Below are positions 46,589 through 55,476 of a DNA stretch of 64,000 nucleotides, piece after piece. The DNA lies in assembly GCA_028688905.1 (NCBI GenBank), contig JAQTXH010000001.1, positions 420,156 to 484,155 on the forward strand. Direction: 5' to 3'. The position numbers and the translations under genes were made by a program. The stretch is from Acidiphilium sp. (GTDB lineage: Bacteria > Pseudomonadota > Alphaproteobacteria > Acetobacterales > Acetobacteraceae). The notes under the pieces are model-generated. The model made no database searches and had not been told where the DNA came from. It saw nothing but the letters and a program-made list of their open reading frames with translations. The stretch's first letter is position 1. Each line of letters opens with the position of its first letter.

Positions 46589-48058
46589 ATGCTGTTGGAA
46601 GCGCAGATTGTGCAGGTTCATGATGCAGACATCGCCCGGGACTCGACCAACACCCGCAGTACCACCGTCGATCAGGGTGGCGATGCGGCTTTGGCTCACC
46701 AGTGGAGCCGGGTGCGCGCCCGGCTTCAGGAAGAGATCGGCGAGGTCGAGTATCGCAACTGGCTCCGCCAGGCGACGCTCTACGGCCTGGATGGCGACGA
46801 AATCACCGTAATGATGCCCACGCGCTTTTTGCGCGACTGGGTGAACAAAGAATATGGTGCCCTGCTTACCGCATTCTGGCAGGCGGAAAATCCGATCGTG
46901 CGTCGGGTGGATATTCGCACCCGCCCGGCCGGGGCCAACAACGCGGTGCCGAATCTCGGCGAACCCACGCCGGTGCAGGGGGGCAAGGCCGCCACCGCGC
47001 CGCGCCGTGAGGTAGAAGACCGCTCCGAAGCAGCCGCCCTGCTTGACGCCCGTTTCACCTTCGACACGTTTGTCGTGGGCAAGCCCAATGAATTCGCCTA
47101 CGCCTGCGCCCGCCGCGTGGCGGATGGCCATGCCGCACCGGGGTTCAATCCGTTGTTTCTGTACGGCGGTGTCGGTCTCGGCAAAACCCATCTGATGCAT
47201 GCGATCGCCTGGGAATTGTCGCATCGCGATGGCGGCGATGTCGCGGTCGCTTACATGTCGGCCGAGAAATTCATGCACCGGTTCGTCACCGCGCTGCGCC
47301 GGCAATCCACCATCGAATTCAAAAACGAACTTCGCAGCGTCGATGTGCTGATGGTCGATGATCTGCAATTCCTGATCGGCAAGGACGGTACCCAGGAAGA
47401 GTTTTTCCACACGTTCAATGCGCTGGTCGATTCCGGCAAACAAATCATTGTCTCGGCCGACAAATCGCCCTCCGATCTGTCAGGCATCGAAGACCGCCTG
47501 CGGACCCGCCTGGGCTGCGGCATGGTGGCCGACGTTCACGCGACGACGTATGAATTGCGGCTCGCCATTCTCGAAGCCAAGGCGTCGCGGGCAGGGGTTG
47601 CGGTACCGGGGCGGGTGATGGAATTTCTCGCCCAGAAAATCACCGCCAATGTCCGCGAATTGGAAGGCGCGTTGAACCGTCTGATCGCCCACGCCCATCT
47701 GTTCGCGCGGCCGGTAACGCTGGAGGCGGCGCATGAGGTGCTGCACGATCTTCTACGCGCCTACGACCGCAAAATCACCATTGAGGAAATCCAGAAGCAG
47801 GTCTGCGAGCACTACAATATTAAAATCAGCGAAATGTCCTCGGTGCGGCGGGCGCGTAATGTTGCCCGCCCGCGCCAGATTGCAATGTTTCTCGCCAAGC
47901 AACTCACCAGCCGCAGCCTGCCGGAGATCGGCCGGAAATTCGGCAATCGCGACCACACCACGGTGATGCACGCCGTCGCCAAAGTAACCGAACTAATGGC
48001 CGGCGACCCCGATTTCGCCGAGGACGTCGATCTGCTGAAGCGCATTCTTGCCGTCTGA
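46589..48058 (+). CDS. dnaA: Chromosomal replication initiator protein DnaA
   Basis: Initiator AAA+ ATPase, 489 residues. Domain I (WSRVRARLQEEIGEVEYRNW), Walker A LYGGVGLGKTHLMHAI, Walker B VDVLMVDDLQFL, and domain IV helix-turn-helix with the signature GNRDHTTVMHAVAKV are intact. ATG 46589 has AAGGGAGG at ideal spacing. Monocistronic by appearance. Confidence 0.97.
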   Translation: MLLEAQIVQVHDADIARDSTNTRSTTVDQGGDAALAHQWSRVRARLQEEIGEVEYRNWLRQATLYGLDGDEITVMMPTRFLRDWVNKEYGALLTAFWQAENPIVRRVDIRTRPAGANNAVPNLGEPTPVQGGKAATAPRREVEDRSEAAALLDARFTFDTFVVGKPNEFAYACARRVADGHAAPGFNPLFLYGGVGLGKTHLMHAIAWELSHRDGGDVAVAYMSAEKFMHRFVTALRRQSTIEFKNELRSVDVLMVDDLQFLIGKDGTQEEFFHTFNALVDSGKQIIVSADKSPSDLSGIEDRLRTRLGCGMVADVHATTYELRLAILEAKASRAGVAVPGRVMEFLAQKITANVRELEGALNRLIAHAHLFARPVTLEAAHEVLHDLLRAYDRKITIEEIQKQVCEHYNIKISEMSSVRRARNVARPRQIAMFLAKQLTSRSLPEIGRKFGNRDHTTVMHAVAKVTELMAGDPDFAEDVDLLKRILAV

Positions 48059-48070
48059 GTTCAGGAAAGT

Positions 48071-48096
48071 GCTGCTTTTTCGAAAAAGGGCAGCAA
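48071..48096. terminator. Hairpin between dnaA and the convergent SDR gene
   Basis: TGCTGC (48071-48076) pairs with GCAGCA (48091-48096) enclosing the self-complementary TTTTTCGAAAAA with a GG bulge. Located between convergent stops, so it could act on both strands; the T runs are internal, not trailing. Confidence 0.4.
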
Positions 48097-48125
48097 ATTT
48101 ACTAACGATACCCATGCCAACGGTA

Positions 48126-48872
48126 TCAGCTCAACAGCTGACCGCCATCGACCACGATATTCTGCCCGGTAATCCAGCGCGCCGCTGACGATGCTAGAAA
48201 CAGCGCGACATCTGCGATCTCTTCCGCAGTCCCGAACCGGCCGAACGGGATCGAGGCCAGCGTGGCTTCGTAGAGTTTCGGGTTGTCGCGCTTGCGCCGC
48301 TCCCAGATGCCGCCGGGAAACTCGATTGCCCCTGGCGAGATCGCATTCACCCGGATCTTTTGCCGCGCCAGTTGTGCTGCCTGCGACATCGTGTAGTTGA
48401 TCACCGCCGCCTTTGCCGCCGCGTAGGCGTTGCTGCGCATCGTGGCGCGCATGCCGGAAATCGAGGCGATGTTGATGATCGAGCCGCCTTCATCTGTCTC
48501 CAGAAATGGCCGCGCCGCCTGACTCGCCCGCACGATTGCCATGATATCGACGCTGAGTGAAGCGGCCCATGCAGTCTCGTCATCGCCCATACCGAAGCCC
48601 GAGCCGTTGTTGACCAGGATATCGATCCCGCCCAGCGCACCGGCGGCTTCGGGGACGAACGCGGCGACCTGCGCGGCATCGGCGAGGTCGCAGGGGGCGG
48701 CGAACACCGCATGGCCGTGGGTGGCGAGTTCTAGCCGGGCTGCCTCCAACCCCTCCGTCCCGCGCGCGCAAATCGCGACATCGGCACCCTCGGTGGCGAA
48801 ACCCTTGGCGATCGCGAGGCCGATACCCCGGCTGCCGCCCATCACCACGACGCGACGTTCCTTGAACCGCAT
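48126..48872 (-). CDS. SDR-family oxidoreductase
   Basis: Short-chain dehydrogenase/reductase of 248 residues. Cofactor motif VVMGGSRGIGLAIAKG, ILVNNGSGFG (the NNxG position), catalytic Ser in IINIASISGM, and YAAAKAA with the Tyr-x3-Lys pair; C-terminal GQNIVVDGGQLL. The substrate is unknown. GGAG lies upstream of the ATG. It follows the Old Yellow Enzyme gene by 21 bp and probably shares its ArsR-controlled promoter. Confidence 0.88.
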   Translation of the reverse strand: MRFKERRVVVMGGSRGIGLAIAKGFATEGADVAICARGTEGLEAARLELATHGHAVFAAPCDLADAAQVAAFVPEAAGALGGIDILVNNGSGFGMGDDETAWAASLSVDIMAIVRASQAARPFLETDEGGSIINIASISGMRATMRSNAYAAAKAAVINYTMSQAAQLARQKIRVNAISPGAIEFPGGIWERRKRDNPKLYEATLASIPFGRFGTAEEIADVALFLASSAARWITGQNIVVDGGQLLS

Positions 48873-48893
48873 TTGGCTTGCTCCGTTGCCTGA

Positions 48894-49955
48894 TCAGGCC
48901 GCCTGACGGGCGACCGGGTAGTCGGTATAGCCCTCCGCACCGCCCTGATAAAAGCTCGACGGATCGGGCGGGTTGAGTGGCAGGTTCCGCGCAAATCGCT
49001 CGGCAAGATCCGGGTTGGCGATATAGAGCTTGCCGAACGCCACCGCATCGACCTCGCCCGCCGCAATCGCCGCTTCGGCGGTCTCGCGGGTGAATCCCTC
49101 GTTGCCGATATAGACACCGCCGAACGCCGCCTTCAACTTCGGTCCAATCCAGTCCGCCGCCTCGTACTCGCGCGCCGCGATGAAGGCAATTTTGCGCTTG
49201 CCAAGTTCGGCCGCGACATAGGTGAAGGTCGCGAGCTTGTCGGAATCGCCCATCGAATGGGCATCGCCGCGCGGTGCCAGATGCATCCCGACCCGATCGG
49301 CACCCCAGACGCCGATCACCGCATCGGTGACTTCGAGCATCAGACGGGCGCGATTTTCCAGCGAACCGCCATAGAGATCGGTGCGCTGATTGGTGCTGTC
49401 CTGCAAAAACTGGTCGAGCAGATAGCCGTTGGCACCATGGATTTCGACGCCGTCGAACCCTGCCAGCTTCGCGTTTGCGGCGGCGATCCGGTAGGCTTCG
49501 ACTACCCCGGCAATTTCCGACGAATCGAGTGCGCGGGGCGTGACATAGGGCTTTTCCGGCCGCACCAGGCTGATATGGCCACCGGCGGCGATTGCGCTGG
49601 GGGCGACCGGGGTTTGACCATTCAGGAATTGCGGGTCGGAAATTCGCCCGACGTGCCATAATTGCGCAAGGATCAAGCCGCCCTTGCCGTGTACCGCCGC
49701 AGTGACGACCCGCCAGCCGGCAACCTGAGCGTCAGACCACAGGCCGGGGGTTGCCGCGTAGCCAACGCCCATCGGGGTGACCGAAGTCGCCTCGGACAAG
49801 ATCATGCCGGCACCGGCGCGCTGGGCGTAATATTCCGCCATCAGAGCGTTGGGAATTCGCACATCGCCGGCACGGGCGCGGGTCAGCGGTGCCATGATCA
49901 CTCGGTTGGAGAGGGTGAATGCTCCGACTCGCAGAGGTTCCAATAATTTCGACAT
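48894..49955 (-). CDS. Old Yellow Enzyme-family alkene reductase
   Basis: FMN-dependent NAD(P)H ene-reductase (NemA/XenB-like), 353 residues. N-terminal PLRVGAFTLSNRVIMAPLTR with RVIMAPLTRAR, then QLWHVGRISDP, and the catalytic/substrate segment GFDGVEIHGANGYLLDQFL with the conserved His-x2-Asn. It reduces activated C=C bonds of quinones, enones or nitro compounds in relatives. AAAGG precedes ATG 49955, 11 bp after the regulator gene. Confidence 0.93.
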   Translation of the reverse strand: MSKLLEPLRVGAFTLSNRVIMAPLTRARAGDVRIPNALMAEYYAQRAGAGMILSEATSVTPMGVGYAATPGLWSDAQVAGWRVVTAAVHGKGGLILAQLWHVGRISDPQFLNGQTPVAPSAIAAGGHISLVRPEKPYVTPRALDSSEIAGVVEAYRIAAANAKLAGFDGVEIHGANGYLLDQFLQDSTNQRTDLYGGSLENRARLMLEVTDAVIGVWGADRVGMHLAPRGDAHSMGDSDKLATFTYVAAELGKRKIAFIAAREYEAADWIGPKLKAAFGGVYIGNEGFTRETAEAAIAAGEVDAVAFGKLYIANPDLAERFARNLPLNPPDPSSFYQGGAEGYTDYPVARQAA

Positions 49956-49966
49956 GAATCAGCCTT

Positions 49967-50332
49967 TCAGGATAGTTTCAGTTGATGAGGGAAGCATTCC
50001 GGCTGATCGAGTGCGTCGCGCAGCAACAGGAGCAGCGACTCCACCGCCTGATCGTCACGTTTGTAAAACACATACGGTCCGATCCGCCGCCCGACGATCA
50101 ACCCTGCGGCCTGCAACGCGGCCAGATGAGCGGAGATGCTCGATTGCGAGAGTGGGCAGGATTGTTCAATCTGTCCGGCACAAACGCCAAGACTCAACGG
50201 CTGCGCCTGATCGGCAAAGTAGCGTTCGGGATGTTTCAGCTTCGCCAGAATGGCCCGGCGAACCGGATGGACAAGGGTTTTGATCCCCTCGTCCAGTTCG
50301 GTACCCGGTGTGGATGCATTGACAATCGCCAT
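49967..50332 (-). CDS. ArsR/SmtB-type transcriptional regulator
   Basis: 121 residues with a winged helix-turn-helix: HPVRRAILAKLK, then CPLSQSSISAHLAALQAAGLI as the recognition helix region, and IGPYVFYKRDD as the wing. Two cysteines (C51 area VCAGQIEQSC) suggest thiol or quinone sensing like relatives that control ene-reductases, rather than classic metal sensing; this is inference. First gene of the regulator-OYE-SDR unit, with a strong dyad upstream of its start. Confidence 0.87.
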   Translation of the reverse strand: MAIVNASTPGTELDEGIKTLVHPVRRAILAKLKHPERYFADQAQPLSLGVCAGQIEQSCPLSQSSISAHLAALQAAGLIVGRRIGPYVFYKRDDQAVESLLLLLRDALDQPECFPHQLKLS

Positions 50333-50346
50333 GCTACGATATGTAG

Positions 50347-50384
50347 ATCGGGGTTAATCGATATAAAGATCGGTTAACCCCGAT
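50347..50384. promoter_or_regulatory. Perfect dyad upstream of the ArsR-type gene (operator candidate)
   Basis: ATCGGGGTTAA (50347-50357) and TTAACCCCGAT (50374-50384) are perfect 11-bp inverted arms 16 bp apart, starting 15 bp before the regulator ATG (50332). The spacer itself contains GATCGG. It also lies 28 bp beyond the gltA stop and might double as a gltA terminator, but no T run follows. Confidence 0.6.
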
Positions 50385-50411
50385 TTGTGCAATGCAGTGA
50401 TGTGCGGCGGT

Positions 50412-51728
50412 TCAGCCGCGCGCGTCCATCGCCACGTAATCGCGTTGCGGCGATCCGGTGTAAAGCTGACGCGGCCGTCCGATGCGCTGCAATGGGTCTT
50501 CGATCATTTCCATCCATTGGCTGACCCAACCCGTTGTGCGCGCCAGGGCGAACAGCGGGGTGAACATGGTCGTGGGAAAGCCCATCGCCTTGAGGATGAT
50601 GCCGGAATAGAAATCGACATTCGGGTAGAGTTTGCGCGAAACGAAATAGTCATCGTCGAGTGCGATTTTTTCGAGTTCCATCGCCAGATCGAGCAACGGA
50701 TCGTTCTCGATGCCGAGTTCGCCCAGCACTTCGTAGCAGGTCTTTTGCATAATCTTCGCACGCGGATCGAAGTTTTTGTAAACCCGGTGGCCGAAGCCCA
50801 TCAACTTGGTATGGCTATTCTTGTCTTTCACCTCGGCGATGAAGGCGGGAATGTTCTTTTTATCACCAATTTCGCCGAGCATTTTCAGCACCGCTTCGTT
50901 CGCCCCGCCGTGCGCAGGCCCCCACAGGGCGGCAATGCCGGCGGCGATGCATGCGAACGGATTGGCACCGGTCGAACCCGCCAGGCGCACGGTTGAGGTC
51001 GAGGCGTTCTGCTCATGATCGGCGTGAAGGATCAGAATCAAGTCCATCGCACGTTCCAGGATCGGGTTTTTGCGATAGGGTTCTGAGGGAACGGCGTTCA
51101 TCATGTAGAGAAAATTTTCCGCATACGACAGATCGTTGCGCGGATACATGAAGGGCTGACCGATCGAATATTTATACGCCCATGCGGTGATCGTCGGCAG
51201 TTTGGCGATCAACCGGAACGCGCTGATCTCACGTTCCCTCGGGTCGTTGATATTGACGCTGTCAGGATAGAAGGCCGACATCGCGCCGACGGCACCGCAC
51301 AACACCGCCATCGGATGGGCGTCACGCCGAAAGCCTTCCCAGAACCGGCGGATTTGCTCATGCAGCATGGTATGCAGGGTCACGCCCTGGTTGAACTGGG
51401 CAAACTGGGCTTGGTCCGGCAGTTCGCCATACATCAGCAGATAGGCGACTTCGAGAAAGGTCGATTTTTCAGCCAGTTGCGCGATCGGATACCCCCGGTA
51501 CAACAGCACGCCCTCATCGCCATCGATATAGGTGATCTTGCTTTCGCAAGAGGCAGTTTCGCCGTAGCCGGGGTCGAAGGTGAAAATGCCGGCCTGGGCC
51601 TGCAATTTGCGGATATCAGCCACCTGCGGTCCTAGTGTGCCGGACAATAGAGGTAGGGTGGCCGAGGTGTTGCTGCCCTCAATCGTGATGGTCGCGTGGC
51701 TCGGTGCGCTGGTTGCCTTGCTGCTCAT
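50412..51728 (-). CDS. gltA: Citrate synthase
   Basis: Type II citrate synthase condensing acetyl-CoA and oxaloacetate, about 438 residues. Active-site His regions are [15 protein letters not shown] and [14 protein letters not shown]; the N-terminal [20 protein letters not shown] and [15 protein letters not shown] are typical of the bacterial hexameric form. The start at 51728 (MSSKATS) has AGAGG nine bases upstream; ATG 51734, two codons earlier, sits too close to it. A promoter-like sequence is seen upstream. Confidence 0.97.
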   Translation of the reverse strand: MSSKATSAPSHATITIEGSNTSATLPLLSGTLGPQVADIRKLQAQAGIFTFDPGYGETASCESKITYIDGDEGVLLYRGYPIAQLAEKSTFLEVAYLLMYGELPDQAQFAQFNQGVTLHTMLHEQIRRFWEGFRRDAHPMAVLCGAVGAMSAFYPDSVNINDPREREISAFRLIAKLPTITAWAYKYSIGQPFMYPRNDLSYAENFLYMMNAVPSEPYRKNPILERAMDLILILHADHEQNASTSTVRLAGSTGANPFACIAAGIAALWGPAHGGANEAVLKMLGEIGDKKNIPAFIAEVKDKNSHTKLMGFGHRVYKNFDPRAKIMQKTCYEVLGELGIENDPLLDLAMELEKIALDDDYFVSRKLYPNVDFYSGIILKAMGFPTTMFTPLFALARTTGWVSQWMEMIEDPLQRIGRPRQLYTGSPQRDYVAMDARG

Positions 51729-51813
51729 GGCCATGTTCCTCTGGTGCTCTCGAAGCGACGATCGATCGCCGTTTCGCGCATGTGGTCAAACGTTGCCGGT
51801 TAAAACTCTTGCG

Positions 51814-51843
51814 ATTGTAAATCGAACCGACTGCATAGCGCAA
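51814..51843 (-). promoter_or_regulatory. Putative gltA promoter
   Basis: On the minus strand TTGCGC (51843-51838), an 18-bp spacer and TACAAT (51819-51814). This would give a leader of roughly 80 nt before gltA. Confidence 0.45.
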
Positions 51844-51875
51844 CCTTCGCGCCTGCAACATGAACCATGGACACG

Positions 51876-52391
51876 CTATCGCGGTGCCGGCGGGTCGATC
51901 ACCCGTTGCAGGCGCGAGCCGGACGCGCGCAAGTCTCGCCACGGCGTTAGCACCACGAAATCGACCAGCCGCGCGGTCGGAAACCCCTCGTTCAACGTCT
52001 TGTGTGCGGCCGTCGGCGAGGTTGCCCCGGCGGCCAGATTGAGCGCCAGCTCCAGCAAGCCCGGGTTATGGCCGATCACCATAACGCTACGCATGGTCTC
52101 GCGCAGGCCGCCGATCAGTTCGAGCAATCGGCTGGCCGGTGCCATGTAGAGCGTGTCGAGCACTTCGATATTGGGCTGCTCGTCCCAGAAAGCGACGCAC
52201 TCCAGCGTTTCCATGGCGCGCCGCGCCGAGGATACCAGCACGACATCCGGCTCGATCCCGAGCACGCGCAGGCTGGCACGCAGCCGCAGCGCCGCATCGC
52301 GTCCGGCCAAGGTGAGCGGCCGGGCGTGATCGGTCTCATCGTCGCGGGCGCGCGCGGCTTTGGCGTGGCGCATCAAAATAAGCTGGTGCAT
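51876..52391 (-). CDS. sixA: SixA-type histidine phosphatase
   Basis: Histidine phosphatase superfamily protein of 171 residues. N-terminal LILMRHAKAA carries the phosphorylated His, VVLVSSARRAMETLE the second Arg, and MVIGHNPGLLELAL the second His. SixA enzymes dephosphorylate His-phosphotransfer domains; the real target here is unknown. Upstream of gltA on the same strand, with the gltA promoter between. Confidence 0.85.
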   Translation of the reverse strand: MHQLILMRHAKAARARDDETDHARPLTLAGRDAALRLRASLRVLGIEPDVVLVSSARRAMETLECVAFWDEQPNIEVLDTLYMAPASRLLELIGGLRETMRSVMVIGHNPGLLELALNLAAGATSPTAAHKTLNEGFPTARLVDFVVLTPWRDLRASGSRLQRVIDPPAPR

Positions 52392-52487
52392 GAATCTCTT
52401 TCGCGGGATGTCTGCTGGACATGTTTATGAGGCCGCGCGACCTCGCGATCCAGAGCGCCCGCCCTATTTAACGCAGTGGAGGTATGC

Positions 52488-52760
52488 ATGAATGATCCGA
52501 TCGTGATGATCGGAGGCAACCGCGTGCAGCGCTACACCGCGCCGGCCAATGCCCTGCCGCTGACCGACTGGAGCAAGGCCATGCTGAAGGGACAAATTAT
52601 CAACATGCAGACCGGCCCCATTCGGCTTTCGGTCCATTACGATCGGGAAAATGTCTGGCAGGAAAATGTCTGGCAGGAAAATGTCTGGCAGGAAAATATC
52701 TGGTCCGGCCTCGCGTTCGATCACAAGAACCACATTTCCGACAAGCCCGTGATCGGGTGA
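52488..52760 (+). CDS. Small protein with tandem ENVWQ repeats, unknown
   Basis: 90 residues from MNDPIVMIGGNRVQRY. GGAGG at 52479-52483 sits at good spacing before ATG 52488. Residues 54-72 are three perfect copies of a pentapeptide ENVWQ and a fourth ENIW, encoded by 15-bp DNA repeats. No signal peptide or TM helix. The family was not recognised; the fixed five-residue period with Trp suggests an extended or beta-type repeat surface. It stands between sixA (divergent) and a convergent small gene. Confidence 0.6.
   Translation: MNDPIVMIGGNRVQRYTAPANALPLTDWSKAMLKGQIINMQTGPIRLSVHYDRENVWQENVWQENVWQENIWSGLAFDHKNHISDKPVIG
52647..52703 (+). repeat. 15-bp tandem repeat inside the small gene
   Basis: GAAAATGTCTGGCAG repeated exactly at 52647, 52662 and 52677, then a 12-bp partial copy with one change (52692-52703). 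The identical DNA of the copies implies recent expansion; 15 bp keeps the frame. Confidence 0.95.
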
Positions 52761-52817
52761 GGACAATCTCTCCCGTCGTCGCGGAAAGCTTTGCCAACCC
52801 GAGAAATCATACTTGCC

Positions 52818-53042
52818 TCAGAGGCTGAACCGCTCATCGTCCGGCTCCGCGACATCGCTAAAACGCTGTTCAGCGGTATCGAGCGCGGCACGCAGGGCGC
52901 TAAAGATTTTCTCGATTTGCGGCAGCGTGAAACTATAGTTGTTACGATTCGATAAATTGCCGATCTTGCGGATCGCACCGAGTGCTTCATTCGTGCGGTT
53001 TTCCGCGAGACGCTTGAAAGCGTCGGATTTGTCGCGTGCCAT
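52818..53042 (-). CDS. Conserved-looking small helical protein, unknown
   Basis: 74 residues, MARDKSDAFKRLAENRTNEA then a predicted helix-loop-helix with SNRNNYSFTLPQIEKIFSAL. Charged and soluble. The ATG begins 2 bp after the dut stop, so it is probably the last gene of the ubiE-coaBC-dut unit. No family was identified; the Asn-rich loop and C-terminal acidic tail are the only notable points. Confidence 0.6.
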   Translation of the reverse strand: MARDKSDAFKRLAENRTNEALGAIRKIGNLSNRNNYSFTLPQIEKIFSALRAALDTAEQRFSDVAEPDDERFSL

Positions 53043-53044
53043 GT

Positions 53045-53509
53045 TCAGTCTTCCCTCAGACGATGCGTACCCGTGCTGCCGAATCCGCCGGCATTGCGTG
53101 TAGTGTGGTCAAGCTCGGTCGTTTCCTGCCAGACCAGCCGGCTGACCGGTGCCAGCACCGCCTGCGCGATCCGCATGCCGCGCGTGACAGTGAAATCGGC
53201 ACTTCCGGCATTCAGGATGATCACCTGAATTTCACCGCGATAGTCGGCATCGATCGTGCCGGGACTGTTAGCAATCATGATGCCATGCTTCAGCGCCAGC
53301 CCCGACCGTGGCCGGATTTGTAACTCAAAATTATTTGGCAACGCAATGGCAAGTCCGGTCGGGATCAAAGCGCGGGCGAGGGGGGCGATCACGACCGGAT
53401 CGGCATTGGCAGCCAACAGATCAAGTCCGGCCGCGGCAGCGGTGGCATAGCCGGGCAAGGGCAGATTGGCCCCATGCGGCAGGCGTTTGACAGCAACGGC
53501 AATATTCAT
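53045..53509 (-). CDS. dut: dUTP diphosphatase
   Basis: Homotrimeric dUTPase of 154 residues keeping uracil out of DNA and supplying dUMP. Motif 1 AAGLDLLA, motif 2 [11 protein letters not shown], motif 3 [13 protein letters not shown], motif 4 [10 protein letters not shown] and motif 5 GGFGSTGTH are all present. The start overlaps the coaBC stop by 4 bp. Confidence 0.96.
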   Translation of the reverse strand: MNIAVAVKRLPHGANLPLPGYATAAAAGLDLLAANADPVVIAPLARALIPTGLAIALPNNFELQIRPRSGLALKHGIMIANSPGTIDADYRGEIQVIILNAGSADFTVTRGMRIAQAVLAPVSRLVWQETTELDHTTRNAGGFGSTGTHRLRED

Positions 53510-54708
53510 GACAGGGCCTTAATGATACGTGAGACGAGTTTGTCGGCAATGGCCGATTTCGATGCGCGCTGCCACGGTTCGGCACCATCCTGGGTGATCA
53601 ATACCACCTCGTTATCGGTGCCGCCCATCACGTCCGATCCCGCGCCGACGTGATTGGCAACGATCCAGTCGCAGCCTTTGCGCAGGCGCTTTGCGGTTGC
53701 GTTGGCCACAAGATTTTCGGTTTCAGCCGCAAAGCCGATCACCAGACCGGGCCTGCCATTTGCACGATGGGAAATATCACTCAGAATATCGGGATTTTCC
53801 ACTAACGAAATCGTCGGTACGGTACCTGATTTCTTGATCTTGCGATCCGATGCATCAACGCGCCAATCGGCAACCGCGGCGCAAAATATCGCCACATTGG
53901 CGGGTAGGGCGGCGGCGGCGGCGGCGTGCATTTCGCGCGCGGTTTCAACATGAATGCTGACCACACCGGGTGGATCGGCAAGCGTGACGGGTCCCGATAC
54001 CAGGGTCACCCGCGCCCCGTTCGCCGCCAAGGCCTGTGCAATCGCGTGGCCCTGCCGCCCGGAACTGCGATTGGCGATATAGCGCACCGGGTCGATCGGC
54101 TCATACGTCGGGCCGCTGGTCACAATCACATGGCGGCCGGCCAGCGCACCGGATTTGCCAAAAAAATCACGCACCGCAGCAAAAATCGCCGCCGGTTCCG
54201 CCAGCCGCCCCGGGCCGAATTCACCGCACGCCATCGGCCCCTCGTCGGGACCGATCACCACTATGCCGCGCGCGCGCAAAACGGCGATGTTAGCAACGGT
54301 GGCCGCATGCTGCCACATCCGCACATTCATCGCGGGGGCGACGATCACGGGCTTGTCGGTCGCGAGCAGAATGGTCGTGGCCAGATCGTCGGCAATTCCG
54401 GCCGCCATTTTTGCCAGAAGATCCGCCGAAGCGGGCGCTACAACCAACAAATCGGCGCTGCGTGACAGCTGAATATGTCCCATCTCGCTCTCGTCGGTCA
54501 GCGAAAACAAATCTGTGTAAACCCGGTCCTCGCAGAGTGCCTGCAACGATAGGGGGGTGATGAATTCAGCGCCCCTTCGCGTCAACACGGCGCGCACGCC
54601 GGCATTGTCTTTACGCAGCAGCCTGACCAGTTCGAGCGCCTTGTAGGCAGCGATCCCACCGCTAACAATCAGCAGAACCCGCCTGCCGTCAAGACTCAAA
54701 GCCGCCAT
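53506..54708 (-). CDS. coaBC: Phosphopantothenoylcysteine synthetase/decarboxylase
   Basis: Bifunctional coenzyme A biosynthesis enzyme (Dfp), 400 residues. CoaC flavoprotein domain first: [33 protein letters not shown] and the PAMNVRMW substrate clamp. CoaB follows with [20 protein letters not shown]. Start [10 protein letters not shown] at 54708 lies 13 bp inside ubiE; a longer frame to 54864 is noncoding overlap. Confidence 0.96.
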   Translation of the reverse strand: MAALSLDGRRVLLIVSGGIAAYKALELVRLLRKDNAGVRAVLTRRGAEFITPLSLQALCEDRVYTDLFSLTDESEMGHIQLSRSADLLVVAPASADLLAKMAAGIADDLATTILLATDKPVIVAPAMNVRMWQHAATVANIAVLRARGIVVIGPDEGPMACGEFGPGRLAEPAAIFAAVRDFFGKSGALAGRHVIVTSGPTYEPIDPVRYIANRSSGRQGHAIAQALAANGARVTLVSGPVTLADPPGVVSIHVETAREMHAAAAAALPANVAIFCAAVADWRVDASDRKIKKSGTVPTISLVENPDILSDISHRANGRPGLVIGFAAETENLVANATAKRLRKGCDWIVANHVGAGSDVMGGTDNEVVLITQDGAEPWQRASKSAIADKLVSRIIKALS

Positions 54709-55448
54709 CCGGAATGGATCGCGGCGATCCCGCCGGTCAGGTTGCGAAACGCCACATGCCCGAACCCCGCCCGGCGCATCATTCCCGCAAGCGTCTCCTG
54801 ATCGGGAAACATGCGGATGCTCTCCGCAAGATATTGATAGCTCTCCCGATCGTCCGCCACCCACGCACCGATCGCCGGCAGCGCGGCAAATGACCAGCGC
54901 TCATACAGGGGGGCTGCCACCGCAACCTGCAATTTTGAAAACTCCAGGCAAAAGAACCGCCCGCCCGGTTTCAGCACCCGCAACGCCTCGGATAAAACCT
55001 TGTCCTTATCGGTGCAATTACGCAGCCCGAATGCGATCGACACCCGATCCACTGTGCCATCCGCCAGCGGCAAAGCCTCGGCATCGGTCACCGCAAACGA
55101 AATCCCGCCGATCAGCCCGCGCGTCTCCGCCCGCGAACGCCCAACGCCCAGCATCTGCTCGTTGATGTCGGTCAGCAGCACCGGGCCACCGCCCCGCTGG
55201 TGCCAGTGGAACGAAATATCGCCGGTGCCCCCGGCCAGATCGAGCAGGGTGAGGTGCGGTCGCGGGTCCATCATGCCGACGAATTCGCGCTTCCATAACC
55301 GGTGTACACCGAGCGACATCAAATCGTTCATCACATCGTAGCGACGTGCAACACTGTCGAAAACGGCGCGGACGCGCTGGGATTTTTGCGCGCGGGCAAC
55401 CTTGGAAAACCCAAAATCGACGGTATCGGTGCTGCTGGTATCGGCCAT
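54696..55448 (-). CDS. ubiE: Ubiquinone/menaquinone biosynthesis C-methyltransferase
   Basis: Class I methyltransferase of 250 residues making the C-methylation in quinone biosynthesis. YDVMNDLMSLGVHRLWKRE, motif I LTLLDLAGGTGDISFHW and IAFGLRNCTDK are UbiE signatures. Many alphaproteobacteria have ubiB right after ubiE; here coaBC follows directly. Its start is only 28 bp from the divergent mutM start. Confidence 0.96.
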   Translation of the reverse strand: MADTSSTDTVDFGFSKVARAQKSQRVRAVFDSVARRYDVMNDLMSLGVHRLWKREFVGMMDPRPHLTLLDLAGGTGDISFHWHQRGGGPVLLTDINEQMLGVGRSRAETRGLIGGISFAVTDAEALPLADGTVDRVSIAFGLRNCTDKDKVLSEALRVLKPGGRFFCLEFSKLQVAVAAPLYERWSFAALPAIGAWVADDRESYQYLAESIRMFPDQETLAGMMRRAGFGHVAFRNLTGGIAAIHSGWRL

Positions 55449-55476
55449 GGCATCAGGCTATAGCGGCAAAAGCATC

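Noticed and set aside
52464-52766. Minus-strand frame with FLPDI repeats
   Set aside because: It is the reverse reading of the 15-bp repeat; the plus-strand gene has the better ribosome site and start.
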